Positions 1 to 12,600 of a DNA stretch of 58,822 nt are shown in pieces; position 1 is the first letter of the stretch; the number at the start of each line of letters is the position of its first letter. Made by a program: the position numbers and the translations under genes. Under the pieces are notes generated by a model. The model saw only the letters and a list, made by a program, of their open reading frames with translations, searched no databases and was not told where the DNA came from. Origin of the DNA: Peribolospora baueri (lineage: Eukaryota; Basidiomycota; Peribolosporomycetes; Peribolosporales; Peribolosporaceae); assembly GCA_029717555.1 (NCBI GenBank), contig JAMDHS010000114.1, positions 1 through 58,822 of the forward strand, written 5' to 3'.

Positions 1-5
1 GGGGG

Positions 6-49
<44 letters not shown>

Positions 50-1146
50 GAAGAAAAGAAAAGGAATTGCGATTTTGGTGAATGTTTCCCTTCCCCCCAC
101 TTCTACCGTCGCTAGGCAGCTAGTACCCTGCCGAGGTGGAGTGCAGAGCAGAACAGACAGACGGATGCCGAAGAAAGCGAGCGCAGGCGGCGTCGGCGCC
201 GTCGGCGTCGTCGTAGAAAAAGGGCGGGCTTGTTGTGCGTGCGTGTGTGTCGCCCTCCTTTCCCGTTTGCTTCTGTGTTTCTTCGTTTGTTCGTTCGTTT
301 GGTCGTTCGTTCGTTCCCTCGTCGGTCGTTCGTCCTCCTCCTTTCGTCCCTTGCTCGCCCTGTCCAGCGCCTCCATCGCGCCTCCTGCCAGCCCAGCGAG
401 GTGAGCACGACACGTCGCCGCGGCTACGTTTGCTTGTCTCTCTCTCCCTCCTTCCTTCCTTGCCGCGTTCGATCGGCTGCCGCTTCAATCCACGCGAGCC
501 CGCGCAGCTCGTTCTTGTCCTGCTTCCTCTCCGACCGCCGAGCCGAACCCATACGGGGCGGTGTCATCGCTGCGCTCGCTCGCTCGCTCGCTGGAGCAAA
601 CGCGGACGACGGACGGACGGACGGGCGGGTTTGGACAGCCTCACGTTACCTGCGCGTTGCGTTACGTTGCGTTGCCGTCTTGATCGTGCGAGGGTCGAGG
701 TAACAGGGCTGAGTGTCGGCTGTTGCTGTTCGGGCTTCTCATCTCGTCTGGTCTCGTGTTTGCAACGGCCGCTAGATCTTTGTGTGTGCGCTTGCTTGCG
801 CTTGTGCTTGCCGCCGTCCATCGTCGCACTGCACACTGCCTTTGCGTTCGCAGTCGCAGCCACTCCGATCCAATTCGTTCATTTTTCCAACTCAATTCCA
901 TTTCCATTTCCATTTCATTTCACTCTCCGCCTCCTCCGTCGCCCACCGGACGCACCCTGCCTTGCTTTGTCCTTGTCGCAGCCAGCAGGCGGGCGCAAAA
1001 CATGCTCGTATGCGTCGCTACGGCGCTCTACGGTAGTCAACGCATGGCAGCCTCGCACTCGCACTCGCACTCGCAGTAGCACCACTCGTACCACCGTAGC
1101 TCGACCGGGCAGTCACTTGCCAACGCCGGCAACCCGCAACCCCACC
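1..1146. other. Upstream/leader region of the first gene
   Basis: This stretch starts with five G and about 36 A, then becomes C/T-rich with TTCG/TCGT-type simple repeats around 280-330 and CATTTC repeats around 900-920. Open frames run through it (one is continuous with the gene at 1147), but their translations are compositionally biased and begin at no convincing start. I read it as promoter and long 5' leader of the 1147-5749 gene. An upstream coding exon cannot be excluded. Confidence 0.5.
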
Positions 1147-4100
1147 ATGGCCCGACCAACGACGACGATCCAAACCTCCTCCGAGCCCTCTTTCCTCCTC
1201 TCCACCACCTCCATCGCCACCACCACGCCCACCCCCGTCGCCTACCACACCCCCCGTCAGCCCTCTCCCCGCCGACTACGCAAGGCAAGACCGCCATCGC
1301 AACCAGCGCCAGCGCCAGCGCCGCCCTCCACGACCCCCTCCCCTTCCGACTCCCCACGGCCTTCCCTATCCTCCGACTCGGACCGCAACCCCAGTCCTAG
1401 CAACACCACTCCAGCCCACTCCAACGTCCCCTTCTCTTTCACCTCCGCCGTCGCTCTTCTTCCCCCCGTCTACTGCCGCCCCTCCGCTGACCTCCCCGCC
1501 GTCGCCGTCGCCGTCAGCCCCTCTCCCTTTCCCACTGCCCCCCGACCCACCACCACCTACGAACCCCAGGAGACCCTCCTTCACGACCCAGACTACTTCG
1601 TCGGCGCCGCTTCCGACTCGGTCTCCTTCGACGACCAAATCCCCCTCTCCGAGATTGTAAAAAAGTCCAGGCACCGCCGCCTCCACGACCACTCCCGCAG
1701 GCGCTCGCTCCTTAGAGATCGCTCCGAAGATTCGTTACCCTCCTCTTCCACCTCCTCCCTCCGCTCCCCTTCTCCTGGGCCCTCCTTGCCCTCCGTCTTG
1801 CCCTCCCTCGTCGTCACCCAGCCTACGCCCACCCAGCAGCGCACGACCACCGGCAAGGCCAAAGAACACCCCCACCACCCTCTCCTTTCTCCCTCCCAAC
1901 TCTTCTCCGCTCGCGTACGAGACAGTTGGTCCTCCCTTCGCCTCCACCATACCCCTCGCCCGGCCGTCCATCGCGACGCCGATTCCGACTCGGAGATCAT
2001 CTGTTCGCCCTCTGAACAGGTCCTCCAGCGCCTCGAACGGGCCAACGCCTCGCCTTCCTATCCCCACTCTCGTTCGCCCTCGCCCGTCGACCCCATTCGT
2101 CCTTCGCTCCTCCGCAACTCTCACTCTGGCTCCCGTATTCCTAGACCCTACCGTGACGACGACGGCGACTACCACCACTGCTCTTTCACCTCGGCCGCAC
2201 CCAACGACCTCCCGTCCCCGTCCCCCTTGTCAGATCCCTCCCCGACTTCGGTCCGCGTCGACTCGACTGCGAGCACCGTGACCGGCCTCGGCGTCCCCGC
2301 TTCTTCCAACAACATGCTCCCCGCCCCTTTGGGAACATCCTATGCCGCTCAGGATGCACCTCATTCTCGTCCCTCTGCCGCCTCTTCCTCCTTCGCCCCG
2401 CGCCATTGCCTCCCCGGTCCATCGCCCTCCTCGTCCCCAAATTATTCCCCCCCCACTTCTCTTACCGCTCTCGCCCCCCCGCCGACCCACCACCACACCC
2501 ACGAGCGCACCCACCGCACTCGTCCCGCCGCCGACCTCTCCCCGTCCCCTGACCGCGACAGCTGCTACACCGTCGGATCCGACCATCCTCCTCTCAAAAT
2601 CTTCAAGCCTGGCGATTTTGCCAGGAAATCGACCGGCCCCGGCGGCCGCGCGCATAGGAACACGCCGTCTCCTTCTCCCAGGTCTCCGACAACGCTTGCC
2701 CGACCGCCTTGGAACGGAGACGTCGACGATGCCGGGGCCGTCGTCGTGACCAGCTTGGCTGATGGTGATGATCATGGCCACACCTCGGATCGCCCTCACT
2801 CTCACCCGTACACCTCAGCCCCTCTCGCCGGCCATACGCCCAACCAGGACGAGCCGCAGAACAAGCAAGTCTTGCCACCCGCCCTTCCCACCTCGCCTTC
2901 GTCCGCGCCCGGCGTTGGCGAGTATCCGAGGCGCGCCTCGGACCCGACCATCGACGCTCGATCCGCACTCCCTCGCGGCACCCGTCTCGCGGCCGACGAG
3001 AACAGACGGCGGGAGGAGCAGCTGAGCAAGCTTGAGAGGCTCTTGGGAACCGGCGCCCGTGCGGCCGCCATAGCGCAGCGCTCCAAGGCGGACGCCGTCG
3101 GATACGCGGACGAGAGGCGCTCCTCGGGTGCCTCGATATCGACCCCGACGAGCCCCTCTCTCGGGTTTAGTGCCCTCGCTGACTCGTCTTTCATCGATCT
3201 CGGCGGCGTCGTCGTCGTCCAACCGCCCCCCGCGGCAAGCGATGACGACGTGGGGTCGTCCACCTCCCAGCTCGTCACCGACAGATGGGCGGACGCTTTC
3301 CACGCTCGTCCGGAAGCTCATCGTGGTCACCATCATCAAAGTCAGAGCCCTCACCATCATCATCTACGCCATCACCACGATCTTCACCCTCGTATGCGGT
3401 CCATCAGCGTCAGCTCTCTTTCCGACATATCCAGTGCCCTCAGCGCTCGCAGCTCCATTAGCAGCCGAAGCAGGCTGAGCATCAATTCGAGCGCTCCCTT
3501 GTTAGACGTCCCCGCCGACCTCGCGTCGTCTGCCATCGTCGGTGCGTCCATGGGCGACGAGCTGACCCCTACGCCTCTCGACAAGGTCAAGGGTCTGCCT
3601 CCGACGACGAACGAGATGTCGCTCCAAGACCGTCGCAACATGATCAAGCGCGCCCGCAAGCTCGCCCACGTCCTTGGGGAAGAGGTGTACAATGAGGATG
3701 GGGACGATCACCCTGATATTCCGTCCCACCCGTCCTCCTCCCCCACCTCCAGCGCTGCTGGCGTTCCGGCCGCATCCAAGCCCGTGGCTAGACTCGTGAG
3801 GCAGAACTCGACCTCTCGAGGCGGCAACGGCCCTTCCCCCACCACGACGCACCTAATCTCCATGAGCGCTGGAGCGAATGGCCAATCAGGAGCGCTCGGC
3901 GGCAAGGCCAAGAACTTGCTCGGCAAGGCCAAGAAGGGCACCACTGAAACCGGCGCCGTCGGCGCGTTGAACGTGCCCGTCGCACCGCCCGTCGGCATCT
4001 CTCAAAAGGCCGCCGCCTTGCTCGGCCTCGCCATCACCCCGCCGACGGATCCGGCAGCCGCCGTGGACGACCCGTTTCAGGAGCGCAGAGGCCGCAGTCT

Positions 4101-5749
4101 CGACGTGGATTACCTGAGCTTCTCCAGCGGCGACGAAGGGCGCTGGAGTGTGAGCACGACCGGTGGTGGTGCGGACGACGAGGGGAGGGCCGACGTGTTC
4201 GACGAAGCCGAGGTCGTCGATCCGTGGAGAGGCGGAAATAGCTTCGACGACGTCGACGCCGCGCCCGGTCGTCGGCCTACCGAGGAGGAGGAGTCGTCCC
4301 CTACCAGCACGGTTCACGCCGGTCGTGGAACCGAGCCACCCGCCGGTGCCGCAAGGTCGACGCTCAGCATCACCGTGCCCGACTCCTCTACCCCGCCTGG
4401 CCGACCGTCCAGCTTCCTTGAGGCCTCTACACCGACGACGGCGCGAGCCGGTCACGCCTTTGTGTCCGGCTTTTTCGGAGACGAAGACGAAGATGCGGTC
4501 GGGGAGGACGAGGACGACGGGAAGCGCCGCGCCGATCGCAGGCGCAAGGTGGCCAAGGTGACCCGATGGCTCGGGGAGAACGTGCCGGTGGAGCTCGTCT
4601 TGCCCGGCGGCGTCGGCGGCTCGTGCGCCGCCGAGGGTTCGACGGCGCCCGGCGGTGGCGTCGTTGGTCGGGGATTGGAGCGCTTCAAGAGTTTGAGGAG
4701 GACCAACAACTTGCCTCCGTCGTCGTCCTCTTGCGCTCTCGATCCCGTCGCCGCCGATTCCTCTGGCGGCGGCGGCGGCGGCGGTGGTCGGGACGCGTGG
4801 TTGAACAGCGAGAACATTGACCCGAAGCAGAGGCTTGCGGACGTGCGCAGGGCGAACAAGCTGGAGAGGGTGCGTTGGCGCGTTCGAAGTTGTGGCGTCG
4901 CTTCTTTCGGGGGAAAATCGGTTTGCTCACCTCCCCTTTTTATTCTTTCACCAGGTCTTTGGTCAAGCTCCTCCAAGCGACTTGTACCGCGGGACCACAT
5001 GTTCGGCCCGCCCGCGTGCCGCTCACGCTCACTCCGTCAGCGTCCCCGTCGCTGCCCTGGCGCTGCCGTCGAACGCCACCGGGCATCAACAAGCCGATCA
5101 CCGCATGTCCACGGGATCGAACACGACGACGACGAGCAGCAGCTCGGACAGCTACCGAAAATCTATCGCATCGCTCAAGTACTTGCTTGACTATGATCGT
5201 GATAAGCTTGCCGATCTTATGTCTACCTATGCGGAGGAGGAGGGCGAGGGCGAGAGCGGCGGCGAAGAGGAGGACGAGGATCAAGGCGGGTCCTCCCGCC
5301 TCGCCGCTGCTCTGGGCGGCGAGAAGCACGACTACGGCCTGCGAGATGGTTCGGACGAGAAGAGACGCTCGCGCTCGCGCGATCCGCCGCCGGCCCAATC
5401 CATCCAGATCAATCGGCGCTTGTCTCAACGCTCGGCATCCTCTCTCTCCCTTTCGTCTTCCTACCCACCGTCTCCCACCTCGCCCACCGTCACGGCTTAC
5501 TTGCGTCAGCACCACCCATCGCCGATGACGCTGCACGCCCAACGCGCCAAGCGAACCGCCAAGTTGAGCAAATTCTTCGGACGGGAGGAAGACGTGTTTG
5601 CGGCGATGTTGGACAGCTTTGAACGCGAGGCGCGCGAGGACGAGAGCTTGGGCGAGAGTGAGTTGCAGGAGGTTGTTGATCGGTTGAGGCAGCTTAAGAA
5701 TCGGAGAGGAGAGCTTGTTGGGTTGAAGTCGGGCTCGAGTCGGAGATGA
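1147..5749 (+). CDS. Large disordered protein with five RR/K-L-G motifs (unknown function)
   Basis: Two exons, 1147-4869 and 4955-5749, joined by an 85-nt phase-0 intron (donor GTGCGT, acceptor CACCAG), give 1505 aa. The start is the ATG in CACCATGGC. The open frame extends upstream to about 235, so the N-terminus is uncertain. Most of the protein is Ser/Pro/Thr-rich and looks disordered, with Asp/Glu- and His-rich patches. Against that background a short basic/leucine motif of the form R-R-x-x-K-L-x-R-x-L-G recurs at about residues 620-634, 829-844, 1131-1150, 1233-1252 and 1438-1450; the third reads RRKVAKVTRWLGENVPVEL and the fourth ends FGQAPPSDL. I do not recognise a named domain. A family of uncharacterised fungal proteins carrying this kind of motif is plausible from memory but unchecked. 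A regulatory or scaffold role would be a guess. Confidence 0.75.
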
Positions 5750-6688
5750 GGGTCATGAGCGCCGGCTAGCCTCCCTTCCTTTCTCCGCCCCCCCTCCCCT
5801 TCGTTCGGTTTCGCTCCTTCGCCCTTCGGCGTCGACGGACACTAGTCTCGGTCTCCGTGTTGTCTTTCGTCCCTCTATCCGCCGTCTTCCTTCTTCATCC
5901 ATTCAGTCATCTCTTCCGGCTTGGGACAACCAAAAAAAACAAAAACTAGCTCGCATTCGCGTACATACATACATACAACCCGTCTTGTCGTTCGTCAGTC
6001 AGTCAGCTAGCTCTTCAGACATACCCGGCATCCACACTACTTTTACCCCCGTCCTCGGTCCCCGTCCTCCTTCCCAGTTCTCGTCCGCATTCGTCTTTCG
6101 TCTCTCGTGTTTCTGTCTGTTCTGTGCGCTTCCTCCTTTACGGCTCGGCTCGGCTCGGCGTATGCAATCGCATGACATGGACGCTGCGTCTCCGTGGTCT
6201 GCCGGACCGGATTTTCGTTTCTTTCCGTCCGTCCCTGAGGCGCGATGCGATCTTCCCGTCATCACGTGGCGTAGGGAGGATGGATCGGCCGTCCGTAGCT
6301 TGTTCCCGTCCGTCCACGGCCGGCCGGCCGGGGAATATGCGAAGCGACTTCGATCGTCCGACAACACGCAGTCGTCGTCATCCACAACACCACCACTTGC
6401 TCGCTTCGTATTCCTGAGACGAACGCTTTCAACCTCCACCCCACCCCACCCTGCCGAGAAAGGCCCCCTTCTCCCTTCTTAGGAGCGAAAGACGGGCGAT
6501 AAACCCCGACCGATGGCGCCTCCCTAGTCTGTCGCCAGAAAACGACCACCACCCCTCCCCCTTTCTTCACGCCTCCTTCTATCATCGCCCCTCGCTTTTC
6601 TTTCGCTCCTCGAACCAGTCAGCCCGTCGTCGTCGTCGTCGTCCTCCTCTTCCTCCTCCCCTTCCTCCTCCTCGCTTTGCACGGTGAC
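5750..6688. other. Intergenic: 3' end of first gene and promoter/leader of the Fmp27-like gene
   Basis: Same-strand intergenic DNA. It has an ACAT repeat at about 5958-5977, a GTCA repeat at about 5994-6008, and a C/T-rich tract with (GTC)n at 6620-6680 just before the ATG at 6689. A 165-codon plus-strand frame at 5985-6482 has no family resemblance and biased composition, so I do not call it. Confidence 0.6.
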
Positions 6689-9600
6689 ATGGTCTCTGCG
6701 CCTGCGCCGTCCTCGGAAAGCCCTCCCTCCTCCGCCCTCTCCCTCTCCTTCTTCCCCTCTCCCTCCCGCTACGCCCGCCTCCTCCCCTTCTGGCTCACCC
6801 TCTTCTTCGCCCTCGTCCTCTCCTCCCTCGTCCTCCGATCCCTCCTCCCGCGCCTCCCCCGCTACTTTGTACCCCAGCTTCGGATACGACGGCTAGGTTT
6901 TCGGGGTATTCGGGAGCTTGAATGGAGGCAAACCCGGCGGCCGGGGTCGGGAGAAGGAGAAGGAGGAGGAGGAAGCGGAAACGGAGGAGGACGACGAGGA
7001 CCAGTCGGACTGCTCGTCAAAATCAGACGAATCCATCTCGTCTTTCATCGACCAACGCCCGCCAGACGGTCGTGGATCACCGTCAAGGTCGATGGCGTGA
7101 GGGCTGTCCTTCCCCGCGAGCCTTTGCGGGCACCTAACGACGTGCGTCTGTGGGATGGGCTGCACGAGCGAGAAGGCGCTGATGGACGGGGTGCTGATGG
7201 TGCTCGTGCTGGTGCTCGTGCTGGTTCTGGTGCTCGTGCGACGCAGACGGCCGCCGCCCAAGGTTCACCGCCTCTGTCTCCCTCGCCGCCGCCATCCACG
7301 TCGGCCGAGTTCATGACGCCCGAACAGGCAGAGGACCTACACGACGTCACGCCACCGCCCTCCTTTCCCGTCCCCCTCTCCCTCAAGCTCCTTCTCTGGC
7401 CCGTCCGCTTCGTCTTTGTCTGGGCTCTCCGCACGCCCATCTACTTTGTCGCTACCGCCTTGCCCAACCTCTCCCACAGCATCGACCTCGAAATCTCCCC
7501 TATGGAGGCCTACGAGCCCACCACCCAGGCCGTCTTCCGAGTCGAAAACGTCCACATCGCCTGGGGCCTCCAACAGGAGGGCCCCGAGGTGGAGACCATC
7601 GGCGAGCCGGACCCCGTTAAGCTCATGGAGGAAAAAGGTATCCGCAGGTTCCTTCGCAGCGCTCTCCCGCCGGGCTGGGCCAAGCTCAACGTGCGGATTC
7701 GAGGCGTCAAGGCGTTCGAGAGCGAGCTTGCGGCCGCCGTTGCCGCTGTCTCCTCCTCTACCACCACAGACCGGCGCTCCGGCTCCGGCGGCCAGTTCTC
7801 GAGGCCCGTCAGGCCGTCGACGGCCGAGGGCCAGGCTCCGCACAGCCCTCGTCCGCGCCAGCATGGCTTGTCGCGCTCCAACTCGCTCTTTGTCCCTTTC
7901 GACCCTTCCACTCTCCCCGCCTCCTTACCCCATCGACAACCCACCCTTTCGAGGGCGAAGAGCCACTCCGATCTTGCGGCGCTCATGTCTCCGCGCGCGG
8001 TTGCATGGGCGTCCGAACAGACCACCGGGCCCATCTCCGAGTCCTCCGTCCTGCTTTCCGTACCCGATTTGAGCACCGCCAGCGTCTCTCTTCGCATCGG
8101 TCGCAGCTTTACGTTTCGCAGGGAGGAGGCCTTGGACGTGTCTGTGCGCGTTCCGGACGTTCGCGTCGGCTTGGACGCCGCAGAACGTCTTCTGCGGAGG
8201 CTTGAGGAGCAGAAAAAGAGCAGTGCTGGCAAAGCCGCGACGACGTCTTCCTCCTCCTCGCAGGATGCCGCCGCGCCCGGCGGCGCCAAGGTCTCCAAGA
8301 TCCAGCGTCAGCAACCGAGCGGACTGGCTGTGCCCACCACCGCCTCCTCTGCCGAGCCTTCTGCCCCGCCACGACGGGCCAACGTGCTCCGGCTGCTCAA
8401 CACGTTCGTCTTCAAGATGCCCCTCGTCGAGTTGACGTACACGACCGACGCCTTGCCCTCCTCCGCCGGCGCCGCATCTCGATCTCCCGCTTCGTCGCCC
8501 ATAGCGCCCGTCACCCCATCGCCGGCTCACCTTCTCGTCACCTCTACCTTGTCCGGCTTTCACCTCGAGCTCGGCACCAGCGACGCTGAGAAGAACGCCG
8601 TTCACCGCGCCTGGCTCGGAGGAGGACACAAGACGTCGAAAGGACTCGAGATGGAGCGCAAGGAGAGACCGGGTCAGGCGGACCGCGGGAGAGAGCCGGC
8701 CGGCACTGGAACGGCTGGTAGCTCTACTACCACCGACACGCCCCGACGTCGTCGTCCGTCCATTCTCGGTTCCATCAAGACCCGCCACCACAACCGGGAT
8801 GCGAGCGTTCAGGGCGACGCCGGAGTCTTGCCCGGCGGCAGCGGCCGCCGTCGGTTTGCGGATTACCGGACTTTTAAGCTCGACACGGGATTCAGCCACT
8901 TTGACGTTGTGGTGACGGAAGGCAAGGCCGAGCGGAGAGGCTCACGATACCAACCGTGCAGGTTCGAGGTGAAGAGGTCGAGCGTGCGCTTGCAATCCAC
9001 TTGGACGCCGTTCGGTGTCTTGGCTTGGGCCGGCGGGCAGTTCCACCGCTCTTCGTGGTCCGGCGCCGGCGCGCGACCACCTCCACGCTGGTTCGCCGAG
9101 GATCCGAACGACCAAGTGATCATCGCCGAAGCCACCGTGGACGGTGTCGAGGGTCAGGCGCGGCTCGACCAGCTCGCCTCTCTAATGACTTTTATCGCTT
9201 TCAAGCGCTCAGACGCACGCCCACGCTCGAAAATGACCGGTGCAAGCAGCGACGCCGCCGAGTCGGCCGTGAAGCCTTCATCGCTCGTCCACAACGTCCC
9301 ACGTCTGGCGCTCGCCTTGGACGTCGCTTCTACTCGCTTCCTCCTCGACACCGACGTAAAAGCGCCGGCGGAATGCGTCACCGGCCTTTCGGACGGCGGC
9401 TCTCTTCTTCGTCACCAGTACTGGTTCCAAACGCCTCGATGCGCCCTCGTCTTCCACGGCGCCTATCACGACATCGTCGTCCGTCGCGACCATCAGTCCA
9501 AGCGCGCCGCCTACCGGAATCTGAGAAGGGATATGGACAGGGACCGGCTCGGCGTCGATACCGCCGCCGTCGGTGGGCGTTCGACGGAGACGCCGCCTTC

Positions 9601-12600
9601 GAACAACGCGTCGCCCGCCCCGTCTACCGTAGGCGAGGATGGACTTGCCACCACCGCCGCATCGCCATCGCCCGCGCGAGGATCCGACCGAGTGATGGGA
9701 CGAGCAGAAGAATCGCCGTCGAATTGGGAGCACGGCCTGTCTTACTCGTTTGAGACGCACTTCGACATCGGCGTCGTCGATCTCCACGTCACCTCCATCC
9801 CAAGCAGAGGCGCCGCCGTCTCCGAGTCCCCTTTGCTCGGCCTGTCTCATCCTCACCCCTTTAGCCCGGAAAGCGCGACGTTTTTCTCCTCGCCGATCCG
9901 GGACCGCGCCGACGTCCCCGAAGTGCACGAGTTGTTTTTACTCCGCCCTTTCGAGCTCGTCGTCAACGGCGACGCCCTCGGGGACGTGGTGCACAAAAAT
10001 AACCTTCCCGCCTTGGAGCTCGACTCGGCTCAGGCGGACGTACGCTGCACGATCGAGAACGTGGATGCCAGGCTGTGTCGGCCCGATGTGCTCGCGTCGC
10101 TGGCACAAATCCTTGGCACGCTCCACACCGCCGCCGCTGCTGCTGGACGGGAGCGGGAACGCCGATCTCAGCAGACTCCCGCGTCGCTTCCTCCTCCGAC
10201 TTTGGAGAGACCTCCACTGATCGACCGACTGCCTTCCGGGCTCAGCGTCTACTTGGCCGTCGGACGTAGCACGTTGCACGTCGCCGGATCGGATCCCAAG
10301 TGCGATTCTCACATTTCACGCGGACTCGCCTTTGAGACGGGCAGCGTGGTGGCCCAGTATTCCATGCAGCGAGCCTACTCTTCCCGACGGGCCCACCCGG
10401 TCAAGGTTAGCTACGCCGCCCGATCGTCTCTGGGCCTCGCTGAAGACGTGCGCGTGCAAGCTAACGCGCTTTCCAGCCAGTACGGAAAGGCGATGGCTGC
10501 CAAGCTGTCTTGCCTCGAAGCCAAGGTGCTGCCGCTCCTGAACGCGAACGACAGCGTCGGAGACGTCCTCGTCGGGTCGAATACCGCCGTAAATCGCTCC
10601 GAGACAAACGAATTCTCTCCTGCCGTCTGGGACTTTCAGAAAAAGTCTCCTCCAGCACGAGAGTTTCCTGACGCCCCCAGAGCCGCCGCGCCTCATGACG
10701 CGTCCGAACCCATCCTTCACTCTTCTGCCGTCCACGTGGACGTCGTCGTCCTGCCTCCCAGCCGGTCGTCTTCCGAATCGCGGGGCGAGCCCGAGGTCAA
10801 GATCTCAGTTGGCGAGACGGAGCGCACGTCCGTCCACCTCAACATGCTCCACATCTACTGTGTCCTTCTCGCGTTCTCTTCCGCGAGGCAGATCTTTCCT
10901 CGTCGCAAGTCCGCACCGGAGAAGGACGGTGGCGACACGAGCGCTCCGCCGGGACGTCGGACCTTTGTGGAGGCGCGCCTTCAGGTCACCGACGTCTACC
11001 TTCATCTCGGCTTACCGCGCGACGTGCGCTTGTTCGGCCATCTCAGGAGGCTTGATGCGAAAGCTTCCCCAGACGACGGCGTCATTGTGCAGTGGAAGAG
11101 CCTCCTCTTTGCGGGCGAATCTTCCAAGCTTCGTCGCAAGTGGGAAGAAATCTTGCGGTTTCGCAACTGGAGCGTGCGCGTCGACCCGCCGCCCTCTGAT
11201 CCCGCCCGGCGGCCGGTCGTCCACGTCAATGGAGATGGAGCCCGGCTTCGCATCCCTCACGGTTTCGTTGTCTACCGGATCGTCGACAACGTCTCGGTCG
11301 CTGTCAAGGCCACCAAGCAGCTGGTCCATCAGTTCATCAAGGGCAAGTACGATTCGGTCACTCAGCCGCATGTCGAAGGCCCGAAGAAGGTGCCCACGAT
11401 CGATTTCCAAATTCGCACATTCACCATCGAGGCGCAGGACGATCCGATCGAGACCAAGCTCAACCTGATCTGGCGAGCTGGAGGGGAGGAACAGCGCGCC
11501 AGGTTGGAGCGCGAGGCGGCCTTCGAGGTCAAGGTCCGAGCGATCCGTGCCGCCGAGCTCGCCGAGGGCTCTCCCTCCATCTCCTCGATCAACAGCAGCG
11601 GAGTGTCTTTGGGCCCTCAAAGCCCACCGTCCCCCCCAGGTCCTTCTCGGCGAGAGCATGTTTCGGCTCGCCACAATGTGTCGATCGAAGAAGCATACGA
11701 GACGTTGCAGGCCTTCAACGCCTCTAGTTGGATTCGAAGGCACAACAACGCCAAGGCGGAGCAGGGCCGGCGAGAAGACGCGCTGGTCCGCAGGATCCAC
11801 GGTCGCTATCCAGTCCATCGCACCCCGTCCCACTTACCGATCGATCTGTTGCCTCTACCCCGGACGAGTCCTCTCTTGCGCGCCAGTTTCAGCCAGGTGT
11901 CTCTCAAGATCTCACCACCGTCCTTCCCCGTCGAGAACTTGCCCGATTTTCTCCACGACCTCGGCAAAGGCACGCCGCGAGACATGCAGTACACGCTCCT
12001 CGTCCCTCTGCACATCTCTTGGAGGATGAGCGAGTTGCGAGTCGAGCTCCGCGACTATCCTCTACCGCTCCTGCACGTCCCCCCTACGCACGCCGAACAG
12101 CCGGACGATCTTAAGGCGTTTGAGGTCGAGACGGATTTCGTGATCGCGGAGCAACTCGGTGGCGTCGAGTCTATACGCACGGTCCCTGTCTCCATCGTGC
12201 CCGCTCACTGCGGCCGCAGCGGAGCGATGCCGTACGTGATCGTCGTCCCAAAGACCGCCCTACCAGTGAAGACGTACGCCGCGCCCGTCATTCGAATCAA
12301 CACGTCTTACCCGACTCGCATCGGCTGGGGCGTGTCCGTTCAGCCTGCAGTCCATGACGTCCAGCGTGTCATCGAGACGATCACGACACCGCCTGCGGAT
12401 CCGTCACCCCGTCTTGGGTTTTGGGACAAGATCCGGCTCGTGCTTCAATGGCGCGTCAAGGTCCTACACGTCGGAGACGGCGACCTCCACCTCCATTTCA
12501 AGGGAACCCGTGACCCGTACGAGATCCTCGCCGACGGCGCCGGCTTCGTCAAGGTTTGGCGCGGCAATGTGGAGATTCGAGTCGGCTTTGACAACCCCGA

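Noticed and set aside
5985-6482. 165-codon plus-strand open frame in the intergenic region
   Set aside because: No family resemblance, repeats at its start, and it lies where the leader of the Fmp27-like gene is expected.
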